This document shows positions 36,014 through 47,139 of a stretch of DNA of 64,000 nucleotides, in pieces; the first letter of the stretch is position 1, and every line of letters starts with the position of its first letter. The DNA comes from Vreelandella alkaliphila. GTDB lineage: Bacteria > Pseudomonadota > Gammaproteobacteria > Pseudomonadales > Halomonadaceae. The notes beneath the pieces were generated by a model. The model was not told the DNA's origin. It saw nothing but the letters and a program-made list of their open reading frames with translations, and did not search any database. The stretch lies in assembly GCF_016107625.1 (NCBI RefSeq), contig NZ_JABASV010000015.1:1-64000 (forward strand), read 5' to 3'. A program made the position numbers and the translations under genes.

Positions 36014-36181
36014 ATGAGCTATCAGGAACAGTTTCCAACAATTTGGGATACCCCGCCAAAGACAACAGCGCCAACCGATCAAGCGGCGACGCGAGAAGCC
36101 ACAGCGAAGCCACAGCCCTCACCGTTTAAAGAAGCGTTTTTAACCATTTGGGATAGTACAAAAAGCAAAACCGCCAGCTAA
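36014..36181 (+). CDS. 55-aa small protein with duplicated F-x-TIWD motif, function unknown
   Basis: A short real gene: ATG with AGGAG six nt upstream, behind a terminator and a possible promoter (TATAAG near 35965). The protein has the motif FPTIWD near residue 8 and FLTIWD near residue 42, each followed by a polar Thr/Lys stretch, with a Pro/Ala/Thr/Gln-rich linker between. It has no transmembrane helix or signal peptide and is probably mostly disordered with two short hydrophobic docking motifs. I recognise no family. A longer frame running in from the peptidase gene is rejected because only the internal ATG has a ribosome site. Confidence 0.7.
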   Translation: MSYQEQFPTIWDTPPKTTAPTDQAATREATAKPQPSPFKEAFLTIWDSTKSKTAS

Positions 36182-36237
36182 CGTTATTACCGTTAGCCAG
36201 CGGTTAGTGAGCATGCCAGGGAGGGCGACTGTTAGGT

Positions 36238-36699
36238 TTAAGACATCGGCAATACAGCGATAATATGCTCTTCCAAAAGGCGCTCGGGCACGTCATCTTG
36301 GGAAACCGCAAAGCTTCTTACGCTGACGCCCTTCCGGTGAACGCGCTCAGCATCGTTACTCAGCAGCGGATGCCATCCTGCTAGCTTGCGCCCTTCAGCA
36401 ACACGCCGATAGCCACATGTGTGCGGCAGCCAGGTAAACTCTTTGACGAGCTCAGGCGTCAGTTGTGTACAGTCGGGTACGCTATCGAAGCGATTTTCAT
36501 AGTCACTGCACTGGCAACTGTGAATATCCAGCAACCGACAGGCAACGTTAAGCACCGCTAATTCTTGCGTTTCATCGTCGTGGAGCTTCAACAAGCAACA
36601 CTGGCCGCAGCCATCGCATAACGCCTCCCACTCTTGGGGCGTTAACTCTTCTAGCGAGTATCTTTCCCAGAAGCGCTCACGCATGGCCGCCACCATCAT
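36238..36699 (-). CDS. ycgN: YcgN-family cysteine cluster protein (UPF0260, 153 aa)
   Basis: Conserved cysteine-rich protein. The cysteines CDGCGQCC (about residues 28-35), NVACRLLDIHSCQCSDYENRF and HTCGYR are arranged as in the zinc/iron-sulfur cluster-binding (YkgJ-like) family; the biochemical role is unknown. The first ATG (36699) has AAAGGGA just upstream and overlaps the acpH stop by 23 nt; ATG 36684 is an alternative. The order ycgN-acpH-ycgL-rnd, all leftward, suggests one operon. Confidence 0.9.
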   Translation of the reverse strand: MMVAAMRERFWERYSLEELTPQEWEALCDGCGQCCLLKLHDDETQELAVLNVACRLLDIHSCQCSDYENRFDSVPDCTQLTPELVKEFTWLPHTCGYRRVAEGRKLAGWHPLLSNDAERVHRKGVSVRSFAVSQDDVPERLLEEHIIAVLPMS

Positions 36700-37312
36700 T
36701 GATTCCCTTTACTTTCAACATGTCTGAATAACTCCCACTCTCCGCAGCACCACCGCTGCTGGTTAGTGTGGCACGACACTCTTGCCATAACACTGCGAAG
36801 TCGGCCGCTAAGCATGGATAGTCTTCGTAAAGCCAAGGCACTAACTCTGCTAAGCGGTTCGGCCCCGATAGCCGCTGACCAATGCCTGCTACTGCACGGC
36901 AGGTAAAGTCAAAATCAGCGTAACGGTGCAGCCAGTCATGCTTAATCATCAACGGCATCATGGTAGACAACCGTTGCGGCGCAGGCCAAGCCTGTAACAA
37001 CTGATAGCAGCGCTCGATTAACTGGTGCTGCTGCTCTCCCGCCTGCTGACGAGCAAGAAAATGATCCCACACGATATCTAACGCGATACCGACATAACGC
37101 CGCTGAGCGTGTGGCGCGCGCCGCTTTGCTTCTAAAACGTTTGGGTGCCGATCAATCCAGGCATCCACGCGGCGATGATGACGTATGCCGCTAGCAACAT
37201 CTGGCGACCAAGCCGTTAAGTCTTGCCCCTTCACGCCGTCAGCAATCAGATTTCCGTACAGAAACTCATCACTACCAGGATGAGCAAGCCAAGCATGGGC
37301 AAGAAAGTTCAT
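36677..37312 (-). CDS. acpH: ACP phosphodiesterase AcpH (211 aa)
   Basis: Removes the 4'-phosphopantetheine arm from acyl carrier protein. HD-type metal sites are visible as conserved His/Asp in MNFLAHAWLAH, HHRRVDAWIDRHP and DIVWDHFL. Length is near the E. coli enzyme (193) plus a short polar C-terminal tail. No ribosome site is clear; instead the start ATG is the last of a series of ATGs spaced exactly 14 bp apart (see the tandem repeat). It overlaps ycgN. Confidence 0.9.
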   Translation of the reverse strand: MNFLAHAWLAHPGSDEFLYGNLIADGVKGQDLTAWSPDVASGIRHHRRVDAWIDRHPNVLEAKRRAPHAQRRYVGIALDIVWDHFLARQQAGEQQHQLIERCYQLLQAWPAPQRLSTMMPLMIKHDWLHRYADFDFTCRAVAGIGQRLSGPNRLAELVPWLYEDYPCLAADFAVLWQECRATLTSSGGAAESGSYSDMLKVKGINDGGGHA

Positions 37313-37354
37313 GGCAAAACGCTCATGGCAGAACGTTCATGGTAAGAAGCTCAT
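37310..37354. repeat. 14-bp tandem repeat across the acpH start codon
   Basis: Three degenerate 14-bp units (catggcaaaacgct, catggcagaacgtt, catggtaagaagct) and the first base triplet of a fourth. On the coding strand this places ATGs at 37312, 37326, 37340 and 37354; only the first opens the acpH frame. Confidence 0.8.
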
Positions 37355-37359
37355 AACGC

Positions 37360-37653
37360 TCATTCGCGGTTAGCCGCCTGAGCGCGGTGAACATCCAGCA
37401 AATAGGCTTCTTTCGCAGGCGGCATTTGCAGGTAAAAGCCTTGCTCTTGGATTGCATCCATCACATCAGCAGCGTTCACTCGAGCCAGCTTTTTATCGGC
37501 AGTCAGTATCATTGTCAGCACCGGCACTGGCTTACCGAAGGTATCCATCAATGCGTCGGGCACGGATGACAACCCTTTCTGTTTGTCTATGTAGAGATAC
37601 ATCTCGTCTTTGCGTGAGCTTTTTAAAATCTCACAAAGCAGTTTCTCGCTCAT
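37360..37653 (-). CDS. ycgL: YcgL domain-containing protein (97 aa)
   Basis: Small conserved protein of the YcgL family (UPF0745). The sequence CEILKSSRKDEMYLYIDKQKGLSSVPDAL and the later GFYLQMPP are diagnostic; the family has an alpha/beta fold of unknown biochemical function. Its ATG overlaps the rnd stop by one base (TAATG), so translation is coupled to RNase D, an arrangement seen in other gammaproteobacteria. This suggests a role tied to RNA processing, but that is inference. Confidence 0.92.
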   Translation of the reverse strand: MSEKLLCEILKSSRKDEMYLYIDKQKGLSSVPDALMDTFGKPVPVLTMILTADKKLARVNAADVMDAIQEQGFYLQMPPAKEAYLLDVHRAQAANRE

Positions 37654-38807
37654 TACGACAACTCCTCAAGCGCCTGATGAATTTCTTGAGTTAAATAGGC
37701 ATCACGCCAGCCGCCAGGAGTGGTTAATGGCTGGTTAGCAAGCCGCTGCATCACAAGCGCCTCAATATCTCGCCGCCGCAGCAACATCTCGGGCGCTATT
37801 TGTAGCTCAGCAGCCTTCTCCGTCACTACTTTTTTAAGTGCTTTAAAGCGCCGCTTAAACACAGGATGCATCGGGTCTGGCCAGCGCGCCGGTAAATCAC
37901 CTTCGGGGCAATGCTGAGCCTGTTTCACCAGCGACAGCAGCGTATCGCCTTCTTTTTTAACCAGGGGCGGCTTAACCCCTTCAATTTCTGCTAGCTCATA
38001 ACGATTTTTAGGCATTTTTTCAGCCACCGCGAACAACAACTTATCGCTAACCAACCAATTACGCGGCAAATCCCGACGGCGGGTTTCGCCTTCCCGCCAG
38101 ATGGTCATTAAGCGGTAGGCTTCAAGCTGGCGAGGATCAAGGCGCCACAACTGCCGCTGGCGCGTATACCATTGGCCATCGCTCTCTACGCTGCGACCTG
38201 CCTGCTCGATAAGACTGGCACACTCATCGTCAAGCCATTCGCGCCGCCCCAGTTGTTCAAGCTTCTCCGCTTGAAGCCCCCAAACCTTCAGCAAATAGAT
38301 AACATCTAACGCCGCATATTCGCACTGGGAGGGCGTTAAGGGGCGCTCTAACCAGTTGGAACGCGTCTCCTCTTTAGGCAGCGTTTCCCCCATCCAGTGC
38401 TCTACCAATTTTTGATAGCCCATGCCGGGAGTTTCTCCCAAAAAAGCCTGAGCGACTTGCGTATCGATAAGCGGTGCTGGCAATACGCCGGCCCAGTGCT
38501 GGAACACCTCGAGGTCTTCGCTACAGGCATGCAGTAATTTGATGGCACTATTCTTCTGCAACAAATCACGAAAAGCAGCGGTGCAAGGCGTGCTCAACGG
38601 GTCCACTAAATACGCCATGTCACCGGTGGTGAACTGAATAAGCGCTGGCACCGGAAAAAACGTGTTTTCACGGAAAAATTCAGTATCTAAGGCAATCACA
38701 CTGGCACCGGCAACTTGCTCGCATGCAGCATCTAAGGCGTCGGCACTATCAATCCATTGATACAACGAGGGGGCTAAAGAGGACAAAGCAAACTTCCGGG
38801 TTGGCAC
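37653..38807 (-). CDS. rnd: ribonuclease D (384 aa)
   Basis: 3'-5' exoribonuclease for tRNA 3'-end maturation. DEDD exonuclease residues: ALDTEF (Asp-Glu) near residue 40, HACSEDLEVF, DTQVAQ and YAALDVIYL. Two HRDC domains follow. The GTG at 38807 is the only reasonable start with a full N-terminal strand; no strong ribosome site precedes it, so the N-terminus is uncertain by a few residues. Confidence 0.93.
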   Translation of the reverse strand: MPTRKFALSSLAPSLYQWIDSADALDAACEQVAGASVIALDTEFFRENTFFPVPALIQFTTGDMAYLVDPLSTPCTAAFRDLLQKNSAIKLLHACSEDLEVFQHWAGVLPAPLIDTQVAQAFLGETPGMGYQKLVEHWMGETLPKEETRSNWLERPLTPSQCEYAALDVIYLLKVWGLQAEKLEQLGRREWLDDECASLIEQAGRSVESDGQWYTRQRQLWRLDPRQLEAYRLMTIWREGETRRRDLPRNWLVSDKLLFAVAEKMPKNRYELAEIEGVKPPLVKKEGDTLLSLVKQAQHCPEGDLPARWPDPMHPVFKRRFKALKKVVTEKAAELQIAPEMLLRRRDIEALVMQRLANQPLTTPGGWRDAYLTQEIHQALEELS

Positions 38808-38839
38808 AATCGCAAAAGCGCTTGCGTTTTTTTATAAGG

Positions 38840-39445
38840 TCAATCGCTAGCGAAAGGCTGGCGACCATTAAAGGCGCGGCTTAGCGTACCACCGTCTACA
38901 TACTCAAGCTCCCCTCCCATAGGAACACCATAGGCGAGTCGCGAAAAAGAGACACCGTAGTGAGCAAGTTGGGCGGCAATGAAGTGCGCTGTCGCTTCGC
39001 CTTCTACGGTGGGATTGGTGGCAAGCACTACTTCGCGAATGTTGCCTTCTGCGACGCGGCTTTCCAATAGATCCAATCCAATGGCATCTGGGCCGACGCC
39101 GTCCAGCGGAGAAAGGTGACCATGCAATACAAAGTAACGCCCTTGAAAGCCACCCGCCTCTTCAATAGCAAGCTGATCAGCAGGCGACTCGACTACACAC
39201 AGCAGCGCATCATCACGACGGGGGCTTTCGCACAGCGCGCAGATATCTGCTTCGGTCAACGTACGGCAGCGCTGACAATAACCGACCTCTTCAATGGCCT
39301 GCTGAATTACCGCTGCCAACCGCTGCCCTCCTGGGCGCTCGCGTTCTAACAGGTGCATGGCCATGCGTTGGGCCGTTTTTGGCCCAACGCCCGGCAACAC
39401 GCGAAAAGCGTCCATCAGTTGCTCAACAAGCGGGGAGAAGCGCAT
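38840..39445 (-). CDS. recR: recombination protein RecR (201 aa)
   Basis: Acts with RecF and RecO to load RecA on gapped DNA. A helix-hairpin-helix ([19 protein letters not shown]), a four-cysteine zinc finger (Cys57, Cys60, Cys69, Cys72) and a TOPRIM domain beginning [16 protein letters not shown] are present. It starts 2 nt after the ybaB stop, in the conserved dnaX-ybaB-recR operon. Confidence 0.97.
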   Translation of the reverse strand: MRFSPLVEQLMDAFRVLPGVGPKTAQRMAMHLLERERPGGQRLAAVIQQAIEEVGYCQRCRTLTEADICALCESPRRDDALLCVVESPADQLAIEEAGGFQGRYFVLHGHLSPLDGVGPDAIGLDLLESRVAEGNIREVVLATNPTVEGEATAHFIAAQLAHYGVSFSRLAYGVPMGGELEYVDGGTLSRAFNGRQPFASD

Positions 39446-39447
39446 GT

Positions 39448-39774
39448 TTAGAACGGCATCTTAAAGCCGGGCGGCAAGTTCAAGCCTGCCGTCGCTTCTT
39501 CCATTTTCGCTTTGGAGTTTGCTTCCACTTTTCGAACAGCATCATTCACGGCAGCGGCGAGCAAATCTTCCAGCAGCTCTTTGTCTTCTTCAAGAACGCT
39601 GGGATCAATAGTGACATTGGTAACATCGTGGCGGCCGTTCATGGTGATTTTCACCATACCGGCGCCCGCTTCGCCATGGACTTCCGCTTTAGCAGCTTCT
39701 TCTTGAATCTGCTGCATCTTTTCCTGCATCTCTTGGGCTTGCTTCATTATGTTGCCCATTCCACCTTTAAACAT
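39448..39774 (-). CDS. ybaB: nucleoid-associated protein YbaB/EbfC (108 aa)
   Basis: Small dimeric DNA-binding protein. [36 protein letters not shown] is the family core. The N-terminus is Met-rich ([16 protein letters not shown]) as usual. It lies 54 nt after dnaX and directly before recR. Confidence 0.96.
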   Translation of the reverse strand: MFKGGMGNIMKQAQEMQEKMQQIQEEAAKAEVHGEAGAGMVKITMNGRHDVTNVTIDPSVLEEDKELLEDLLAAAVNDAVRKVEANSKAKMEEATAGLNLPPGFKMPF

Positions 39775-39828
39775 GCGGTTATCTCCTGAAGGAATAAAAA
39801 ATAAGCATCGCGAGTCAATCGTCAGCGG

Positions 39829-41814
<1,986 letters not shown>

Positions 41815-41949
41815 TGAGCATTACTTCCTTTGGCGGGCTAACTGTCGATGCGAAAAGGACACCATTCTAGCGGCTGCGCTGCAGCCCGCCAACCGCTCAG
41901 CCCAATAGACTAGCAGTCCACTAGACCAAGCGGCATTGGGCAATAAACG

Positions 41950-42300
41950 TTAAGCGTTGTTGTCACTTTCAGCAGCGCCAGCACGCTGGGCAGCTTCTTT
42001 GATCAGCTTTTCGAGCTCACCACTTTGATGCATCTCGATCACGATATCGCAGCCGCCAACCAATTCGCCTTCCACCCAAAGCTGCGGGAAGGTCGGCCAG
42101 TTAGCAATTTTTGGCAGCTCAGCGCGAATATCTGGATTATCCAGCACGTTAACAAAGGCAAAACGCTCACCGCAGCCCATCAGCGCCTGCACTGTTTGTG
42201 CAGAAAAACCACACTGCGGCAGCTGGGGGGTACCTTTCATGTAGATAAGAATGGGGTTTTCACTAATTTGGCGCTGAATATTTTCGGCAGTCGTACTCAT
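41950..42300 (-). CDS. grxD: monothiol glutaredoxin Grx4 (116 aa)
   Basis: CGFS-type glutaredoxin that carries and transfers [2Fe-2S] clusters. The active-site Cys30 is in QCGFSAQTVQ; TFPQLWVEGELVGGCDI is the glutathione-binding segment. The C-terminal 15 residues are Ala/Asn-rich. It stands alone, 135 nt downstream of dnaX in opposite reading order with no shared operon. Confidence 0.95.
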   Translation of the reverse strand: MSTTAENIQRQISENPILIYMKGTPQLPQCGFSAQTVQALMGCGERFAFVNVLDNPDIRAELPKIANWPTFPQLWVEGELVGGCDIVIEMHQSGELEKLIKEAAQRAGAAESDNNA

Positions 42301-42521
42301 GATGTGCTCCTAAAACAAGTGATGTTATCTCGCCAGTTTACGCAATTCGTTAACTAGCTTTAACCCTTAAAGCCGAAGATTACCTTTTGTTGCCGTGCAA
42401 CCTAATACTTGAGCAAACTACTCGGCCTTACCATGTGGGTCGTCATTCTACGCATGCCAAGCGCGTTGCGCATCCCCTGCCGCATCGCTAGGATAGTGTT
42501 TTTGCGCGGAGAGATATCATC

Positions 42522-43445
42522 ATGGCGACACGCCATTTCTTAACCTTGCTGGATTTAACCCCAGATGAGCTGGCGTACCTGATTCAGCGTGCGATTAAGA
42601 TCAAAACCGAGCTCAAGGCTAACGGCCCCATCTATACGCCGCTACCTAACCGCACGCTGGCGATGATTTTTGAAAAATCATCGACTCGCACCCGTGTGTC
42701 GTTTGAAACCGGCATGGCGCAGTTCGGCGGTCACGCCCTCTTCCTCTCTCCCCGCGACACCCAACTAGGGCGTGGAGAGCCGATTGAAGACACCGCCCGC
42801 GTACTGTCCGAAATGGTTGATGCGGTAATGATTCGGACCTTTTCACACGCAGGCTTAGAAGCCTATGCCAACGCTAGCAGCGTGCCTGTGATTAACGCGT
42901 TAAGTGACGATTATCATCCTTGCCAATTGCTAGCAGACGTGATGACCTGGACCGAGCTGCGTGGCAGTGTAGAAGGACGCACGGCTGTTTGGGTAGGTGA
43001 TGGCAATAACATGTGCCACTCCTGGATTAATGCCGCCCGTCAGTTTGGTTTCAAACTGCGCGTTTGTTGCCCTAAAGGCTATGAACCGCGCGCTGACATT
43101 ATGGAAGCCGCCGGGGACTGTGTAACGTTGCATCACACCCCCCACGAGGCTGCCAAAGACGCCGACTTGATCACGACAGATGTGTGGGCATCCATGGGGC
43201 AGGAAGAAGAACAAGCTAAGCGCGAAGCAGACTTTGCAGGCTTCCAGGTCACTGAGGCAATGCTTGATAGCGCACAACCTGATGTGCTTTTCCTACACTG
43301 CCTACCTGCCCACCGCGGTGAAGAGATCAGCACTACCTTATTGGACGATCCGCGCGCTGTCGTGTGGCAAGAAGCGGGGAATCGCCTGCATGCACAAAAG
43401 GCGTTAATCGAATTTTTGCTGCTTGGCAGAATTGCCAACGAGTAA
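42522..43445 (+). CDS. argF: ornithine carbamoyltransferase (307 aa)
   Basis: Makes citrulline from ornithine and carbamoyl phosphate in arginine synthesis. Carbamoyl-phosphate motif STRTR (54-58), HPCQ (132-135) and the ornithine-binding [12 protein letters not shown] (257-268) are all present. Length fits the anabolic ArgF. Ribosome site GGAGAG before the ATG. The 220-bp upstream region holds the promoter; I saw no clear ARG box. Confidence 0.95.
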   Translation: MATRHFLTLLDLTPDELAYLIQRAIKIKTELKANGPIYTPLPNRTLAMIFEKSSTRTRVSFETGMAQFGGHALFLSPRDTQLGRGEPIEDTARVLSEMVDAVMIRTFSHAGLEAYANASSVPVINALSDDYHPCQLLADVMTWTELRGSVEGRTAVWVGDGNNMCHSWINAARQFGFKLRVCCPKGYEPRADIMEAAGDCVTLHHTPHEAAKDADLITTDVWASMGQEEEQAKREADFAGFQVTEAMLDSAQPDVLFLHCLPAHRGEEISTTLLDDPRAVVWQEAGNRLHAQKALIEFLLLGRIANE

Positions 43446-43567
43446 CACCTGAGGGTACGTGCTTTTTAACACAGGCTTTCAGTTACGCGAATGCCCAACA
43501 GCACGCACTCTCACACGTACTCTCGCATGTATCCCCGCACGAACCATCAATTGAAAATGATAAGCAT

Positions 43568-43605
43568 AAAAAAACGCCTCGTTACTGGTAACGAGGCGTT
43601 TTTTT
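43568..43605. terminator. bidirectional terminator between argF and tRNA-Ala
   Basis: AACGCCTCGTTAC-TG-GTAACGAGGCGTT, a perfect 13-bp stem flanked by A7 on the left and T7 on the right, so it works on both strands. Confidence 0.92.
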
Positions 43606-43626
43606 GGATTCTGTGGGTCTGTAAAA

Positions 43627-43702
43627 TGGTGGAGCCTAGCGGGATCGAACCGCTGACCTCAACACTGCCAGTGTTGCGCTCTCCCAGCTGAGCTAAGGCC
43701 CC
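43627..43702 (-). tRNA. tRNA-Ala (anticodon GGC)
   Basis: A 76-nt cloverleaf on the leftward strand. The acceptor stem GGGGCCT / AGGCTCC contains the G3-U70 pair that identifies alanine tRNA. The anticodon loop is CTGGCAG, the T loop GGTTCGATCC, and the CCA end is encoded. It decodes GCC and GCU. Confidence 0.96.
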
Positions 43703-43752
43703 ACATAGTTTTACATGCCGCTTTTTCAAACCACTCATTGAGCAGCGGCGAA

Positions 43753-43782
43753 ATACTACGCCAGTAATTTGCTCAGCGTCAA
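43753..43782 (-). promoter_or_regulatory. sigma-70 promoter of tRNA-Ala
   Basis: Leftward strand TTGACG, 18-bp spacer, TAGTAT, then a GC-rich discriminator (TTCGCCGC) of the kind linked to stringent control. The mature tRNA starts 50 nt downstream. Confidence 0.7.
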
Positions 43783-43897
43783 GCTAATCATGAACAACTA
43801 TCAACTAAATTCTCCTTTGGTTAGAGCTGTGGCACTCTATATCATGCAACGCGGCTTACGCCCACCACTACGATGATTTCATGCAGGAGCCTGCACC

Positions 43898-44548
43898 TTG
43901 ATCAAAGTTTTAATCGCCGATGATCATCACCTAGTGAGAACCAGCATTGCTCATCTGCTAAACGAAGAGTGCGATATTAAAGTCGTAGGTGAGGTCGACG
44001 ATGGCGAAAGCGCAGTGGCTCAATGCCGTCGCTTAAAGCCTGACATTGTCGTGATGGATATTCGCATGCCGGGCATTGGCGGACTCGAAGCTACTCGCCG
44101 CATCCATAGAACAATGGAAGACGTCAAAGTACTCATATTAACCGCTCACATTGAAGATAGTGCGTTACGGCTCATGCTGGAAGCGGGTGCGATTGGCTTC
44201 CTCAGTAAAGGGGCTGACACGTCAGAAATGACCGACGCTATCCGCCAAGTCTTTCACGGAAAGCGCTATGTCAGCCAAGAAATCGCCCAGCGGTTGGCGC
44301 TTTCCCATTTTACTGACGAAGACAATCCGTTTAGACACCTGTCGCATCGTGAGCTACAAATCGCCCTTATGATTGTAAATTGCCAGCGCGTCCAGGATAT
44401 TTCAGACCGCTTGCACCTTAGCCCCAAAACAGTGAACACCTATCGCTATCGGCTATTTGACAAACTAGAGGTCGCTACTGATGTAGAGCTTACCCACCTG
44501 GCACTACGCCACGGTTTAGTTGAGGGCTTTGACGCCATGCTGGGATAG
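43898..44548 (+). CDS. gacA: response regulator GacA/UvrY (216 aa)
   Basis: NarL-type regulator: receiver domain with phosphoacceptor Asp54 and Lys104, then a LuxR helix-turn-helix (LSHRELQIALMIVNCQRVQDISDRLHLSPKTVNTYRYRLF). In this family, with kinase GacS/BarA, it activates Csr/Rsm small RNAs. The start is TTG at 43898, eight nt after AGGAG; no ATG fits. Gene order gacA-uvrC-pgsA is conserved across gammaproteobacteria and supports the name. Confidence 0.95.
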   Translation: MIKVLIADDHHLVRTSIAHLLNEECDIKVVGEVDDGESAVAQCRRLKPDIVVMDIRMPGIGGLEATRRIHRTMEDVKVLILTAHIEDSALRLMLEAGAIGFLSKGADTSEMTDAIRQVFHGKRYVSQEIAQRLALSHFTDEDNPFRHLSHRELQIALMIVNCQRVQDISDRLHLSPKTVNTYRYRLFDKLEVATDVELTHLALRHGLVEGFDAMLG

Positions 44549-44594
44549 ACCTACCATCGCAGCTTCCGTTGCCTAGAAACGCCGATTTCCAGCC

Positions 44595-46409
44595 ATGACT
44601 TTTGATGCCAAGCAATTTTTAAGCTCTGTCAGTGCCTCGCCCGGTGTTTATAGGATGCTGGACGAGCACAGCAACACTCTCTATGTCGGCAAAGCCAAGC
44701 GCCTAAAAGCTCGGCTTGCTAGCTATTTCCGTGGCCAGCTTAATACCAAAACCCAGGCGATGGTGGCACGAATTGCAGATATCCAAATTACCGTCACCCG
44801 TAGCGAAACAGAGGCCCTGCTGCTAGAGCAGACGCTCATAAAAGAACTGCGTCCGCCCTATAACATTCTGCTAAGAGACGACAAGTCTTACCCTTTCGTA
44901 TTTGTGACCGATCGGCACGCTTACCCTGCGCTTGAATATAAACGTGCGCGACAGCGTCGAGGAGATGGCCGCTATTTAGGTCCTTATCCAAGTAGCGGAG
45001 CGGTGAAAGAAAGCCTAGCGCTGATGCAGAAAATTTTTCGCATACGTAATTGTGAAGACAGCGTGTTTGCCCACCGCTCTCGACCATGCCTGCAATACCA
45101 AATTCAGCGCTGTAGCGCGCCTTGCGTTGACTTCATTTCGGAAGCAGATTATCGACGCGACGTTGAGCATGCAGTGATGTGCCTTGAAGGTAAAAGCGAA
45201 CACGTCACCCAGCTTCTTAGCGAGGAGATGGAAACGGCCAGCCGCGCTTTAAATTTTGAAGAAGCAGCAAGGTTGCGTGACCAAATACAGCAGCTACGCC
45301 AGTTACAGCAACGCCAGTTTGTCGATAACGAAAGTGGTGATGCCGATATTTTTGCGCTGGCCCAACGCCCTGGGGCGCTAGGCATATCAATACTTAGCGT
45401 TCGCGATGGCCGCTTACTGGGCGCTCGCCATCACACGCCTAAAAACGACCTCGACCTGCCACCGGACATGCTACTGACGGAAGTCGTTAGCCAGTACTAC
45501 TTTGGCCAACCTCACAACGTACCCAGTGAAGTAATTACCAGCCACCCACTGGAAGATAGCCCACTGATTGCCGACGCACTTTCACAGCAAGCGGGTAAAC
45601 GCGTTCGCGTCACCAGCCAAGTTCGGGGGCATCGCGCCCAGTGGCAGCATCTGGCTATGACCAATGCCGAGCAACAGCTTGCGTCGCAGTTGGCTAACAA
45701 AACCCAGCTTACTCAGCGATTTGAAGCCCTCCAGAAAGCGCTCGCATTGGACAAAACACCCCAGCGCCTTGAGTGCTTTGACATTAGCCACAGCCAGGGG
45801 GAAGCGACCGTTGCTTCCTGTGTCGTATTTGACCATCAGGGCCCACGCAAGAGCGATTACCGCCACTTCCGCATCGAAGGCGTCGCCGCAGGCGATGATT
45901 ATGCAGCCATGCAACAAGCACTAACACGCCGCCTTAAACGGGTGAAAAGTGGCGAGGCAGTGGCGCCTGATATTTTGATCGTCGATGGCGGCAAAGGTCA
46001 GTTGAACATGGCTCGCGGTGTGTTAACCGAACTAGCGGTTACCGATATCATTTTGCTCGGTGTTGCTAAAGGCACCACACGTAAAGCAGGCCTGGAAACG
46101 CTCTTCCTAGAAACCACCGATAATCCCTTACCCCTTGACCCCGCGTCGCCAGCATTACACTTAATTCAGCATATACGCGATGAATCTCACCGTTTTGCCA
46201 TTGCCGGCCACCGCGCCCAGCGTGACAAAGCACGCCGCACCTCTACGCTTCAAGACATTCCCGGCATAGGCCCTAAAAGACGGCGCGAATTATTACGCTT
46301 CTTCGGCGGTTTGCAGGGCGTTCAGAAAGCTAGCCGCGATGAGTTGGCGCGCGTACCTGGCATTAATGCCTCACTCGCTGAGACAATTTACCAATCACTA
46401 AATGGATAA
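44595..46409 (+). CDS. uvrC: excinuclease ABC subunit C (604 aa)
   Basis: Makes the dual incisions in nucleotide excision repair. N-terminal GIY-YIG nuclease (SPGVYRMLDEHSNTLYVGKAKRLKARLASYF), a central UVR domain near residue 205 that binds UvrB, an RNase H-like nuclease (ECFDISHSQGEATVASCVVF) and a C-terminal double helix-hairpin-helix (LQDIPGIGPKRRRELLRFFGG). Full length. It follows gacA by 46 nt. Confidence 0.97.
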   Translation: MTFDAKQFLSSVSASPGVYRMLDEHSNTLYVGKAKRLKARLASYFRGQLNTKTQAMVARIADIQITVTRSETEALLLEQTLIKELRPPYNILLRDDKSYPFVFVTDRHAYPALEYKRARQRRGDGRYLGPYPSSGAVKESLALMQKIFRIRNCEDSVFAHRSRPCLQYQIQRCSAPCVDFISEADYRRDVEHAVMCLEGKSEHVTQLLSEEMETASRALNFEEAARLRDQIQQLRQLQQRQFVDNESGDADIFALAQRPGALGISILSVRDGRLLGARHHTPKNDLDLPPDMLLTEVVSQYYFGQPHNVPSEVITSHPLEDSPLIADALSQQAGKRVRVTSQVRGHRAQWQHLAMTNAEQQLASQLANKTQLTQRFEALQKALALDKTPQRLECFDISHSQGEATVASCVVFDHQGPRKSDYRHFRIEGVAAGDDYAAMQQALTRRLKRVKSGEAVAPDILIVDGGKGQLNMARGVLTELAVTDIILLGVAKGTTRKAGLETLFLETTDNPLPLDPASPALHLIQHIRDESHRFAIAGHRAQRDKARRTSTLQDIPGIGPKRRRELLRFFGGLQGVQKASRDELARVPGINASLAETIYQSLNG

Positions 46410-46440
46410 ACCTACTGTTAACATGGATGCTAAGCACCAA

Positions 46441-46459
46441 GGGGGATAGAATATCCCCC
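46441..46459. other. perfect hairpin between uvrC and pgsA
   Basis: GGGGGATA-GAA-TATCCCCC, an 8-bp perfect stem with a 3-nt loop, 31 nt past uvrC. It has no T-tract. It may be a weak terminator or a structured leader of pgsA. Confidence 0.55.
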
Positions 46460-46506
46460 ACTACACTCCGTCTTCCATGACTCTCCGGCAAGGATCGCGC
46501 CCCGCG

Positions 46507-47055
46507 ATGAATATACCCAACATACTTACTCTGGCAAGAATCGTTTTTATTCCACTGTTAGTAGTGCTTTTTTACCTACCTTTCAGTTGGAGTATGCCAG
46601 TCGCTGCAGGCTTATTTGCGCTAGCATCCATCACCGATTGGCTAGATGGCTACTTAGCCCGCCGCTGGAATCAATCAACGCCGTTTGGCGCGTTTCTCGA
46701 CCCTGTGGCTGATAAATTGATGGTCGCGGTTGCACTGGCGCTACTCATTGAGCGCTTTGACACACTGGTATTAACACTGCCAGCATTGGTCATTATCGGC
46801 CGCGAAATCGTCATTTCGGCACTACGTGAGTGGATGGCCGAAATGGGCAAGCGAGGTATGGTTGCGGTGTCCTGGATCGGTAAGCTTAAAACAACACTGC
46901 AGATGGTTGCCTTGCTCATACTTCTGGCCTTCCCTCCAGGACATGAGTTTGCGCTAATGGGTGTGGTTGTTCTTTACGCTGCAGCCATTCTTACGCTGTG
47001 GTCCATGGCGCAGTACCTTAAAGCAGCCTGGCCTCACTTGAGTCGTTCCATGTGA
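46507..47055 (+). CDS. pgsA: CDP-diacylglycerol-glycerol-3-phosphate 3-phosphatidyltransferase (182 aa)
   Basis: Committed step of phosphatidylglycerol synthesis in the inner membrane. The CDP-alcohol phosphotransferase signature [27 protein letters not shown] (D-G-x2-A-R-x8-G-x3-D-x3-D) is intact, with four to five transmembrane helices around it. The internal ATG at 46507 was chosen, since [12 protein letters not shown] is the family start and AAGGATC precedes it by 12 nt. Confidence 0.95.
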   Translation: MNIPNILTLARIVFIPLLVVLFYLPFSWSMPVAAGLFALASITDWLDGYLARRWNQSTPFGAFLDPVADKLMVAVALALLIERFDTLVLTLPALVIIGREIVISALREWMAEMGKRGMVAVSWIGKLKTTLQMVALLILLAFPPGHEFALMGVVVLYAAAILTLWSMAQYLKAAWPHLSRSM

Positions 47056-47096
47056 TCGACTCTCTAGGCGACTGAACCTCCAGACAAATTCATTAA

Positions 47097-47124
47097 TTGA
47101 CAAGCGCGTAGCGATGCGTATAAT
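47097..47124 (+). promoter_or_regulatory. consensus sigma-70 promoter of the tRNA operon
   Basis: TTGACA, 16-bp spacer, TATAAT, then TCGCCC as a GC-rich discriminator. Both hexamers are perfect. tRNA-Gly begins 15 nt after the -10. Confidence 0.9.
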
Positions 47125-47139
47125 TCGCCCTCGAGTCGA

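Noticed and set aside
35756..36181. 141-aa frame running from the S9 peptidase gene into the small-protein gene
   Set aside because: It crosses a strong terminator and a 41-bp palindrome; only the internal ATG at 36014 has a ribosome site.
36176..36205. Hairpin after the small TIWD gene (GCTAACG...CGTTAGC)
   Set aside because: Stem is imperfect beyond seven pairs and there is no T-tract, so I do not call a terminator.
43446..43626. Possible short gene after argF
   Set aside because: The frames have no ribosome site and the region ends in a bidirectional terminator; seen as an untranslated spacer.
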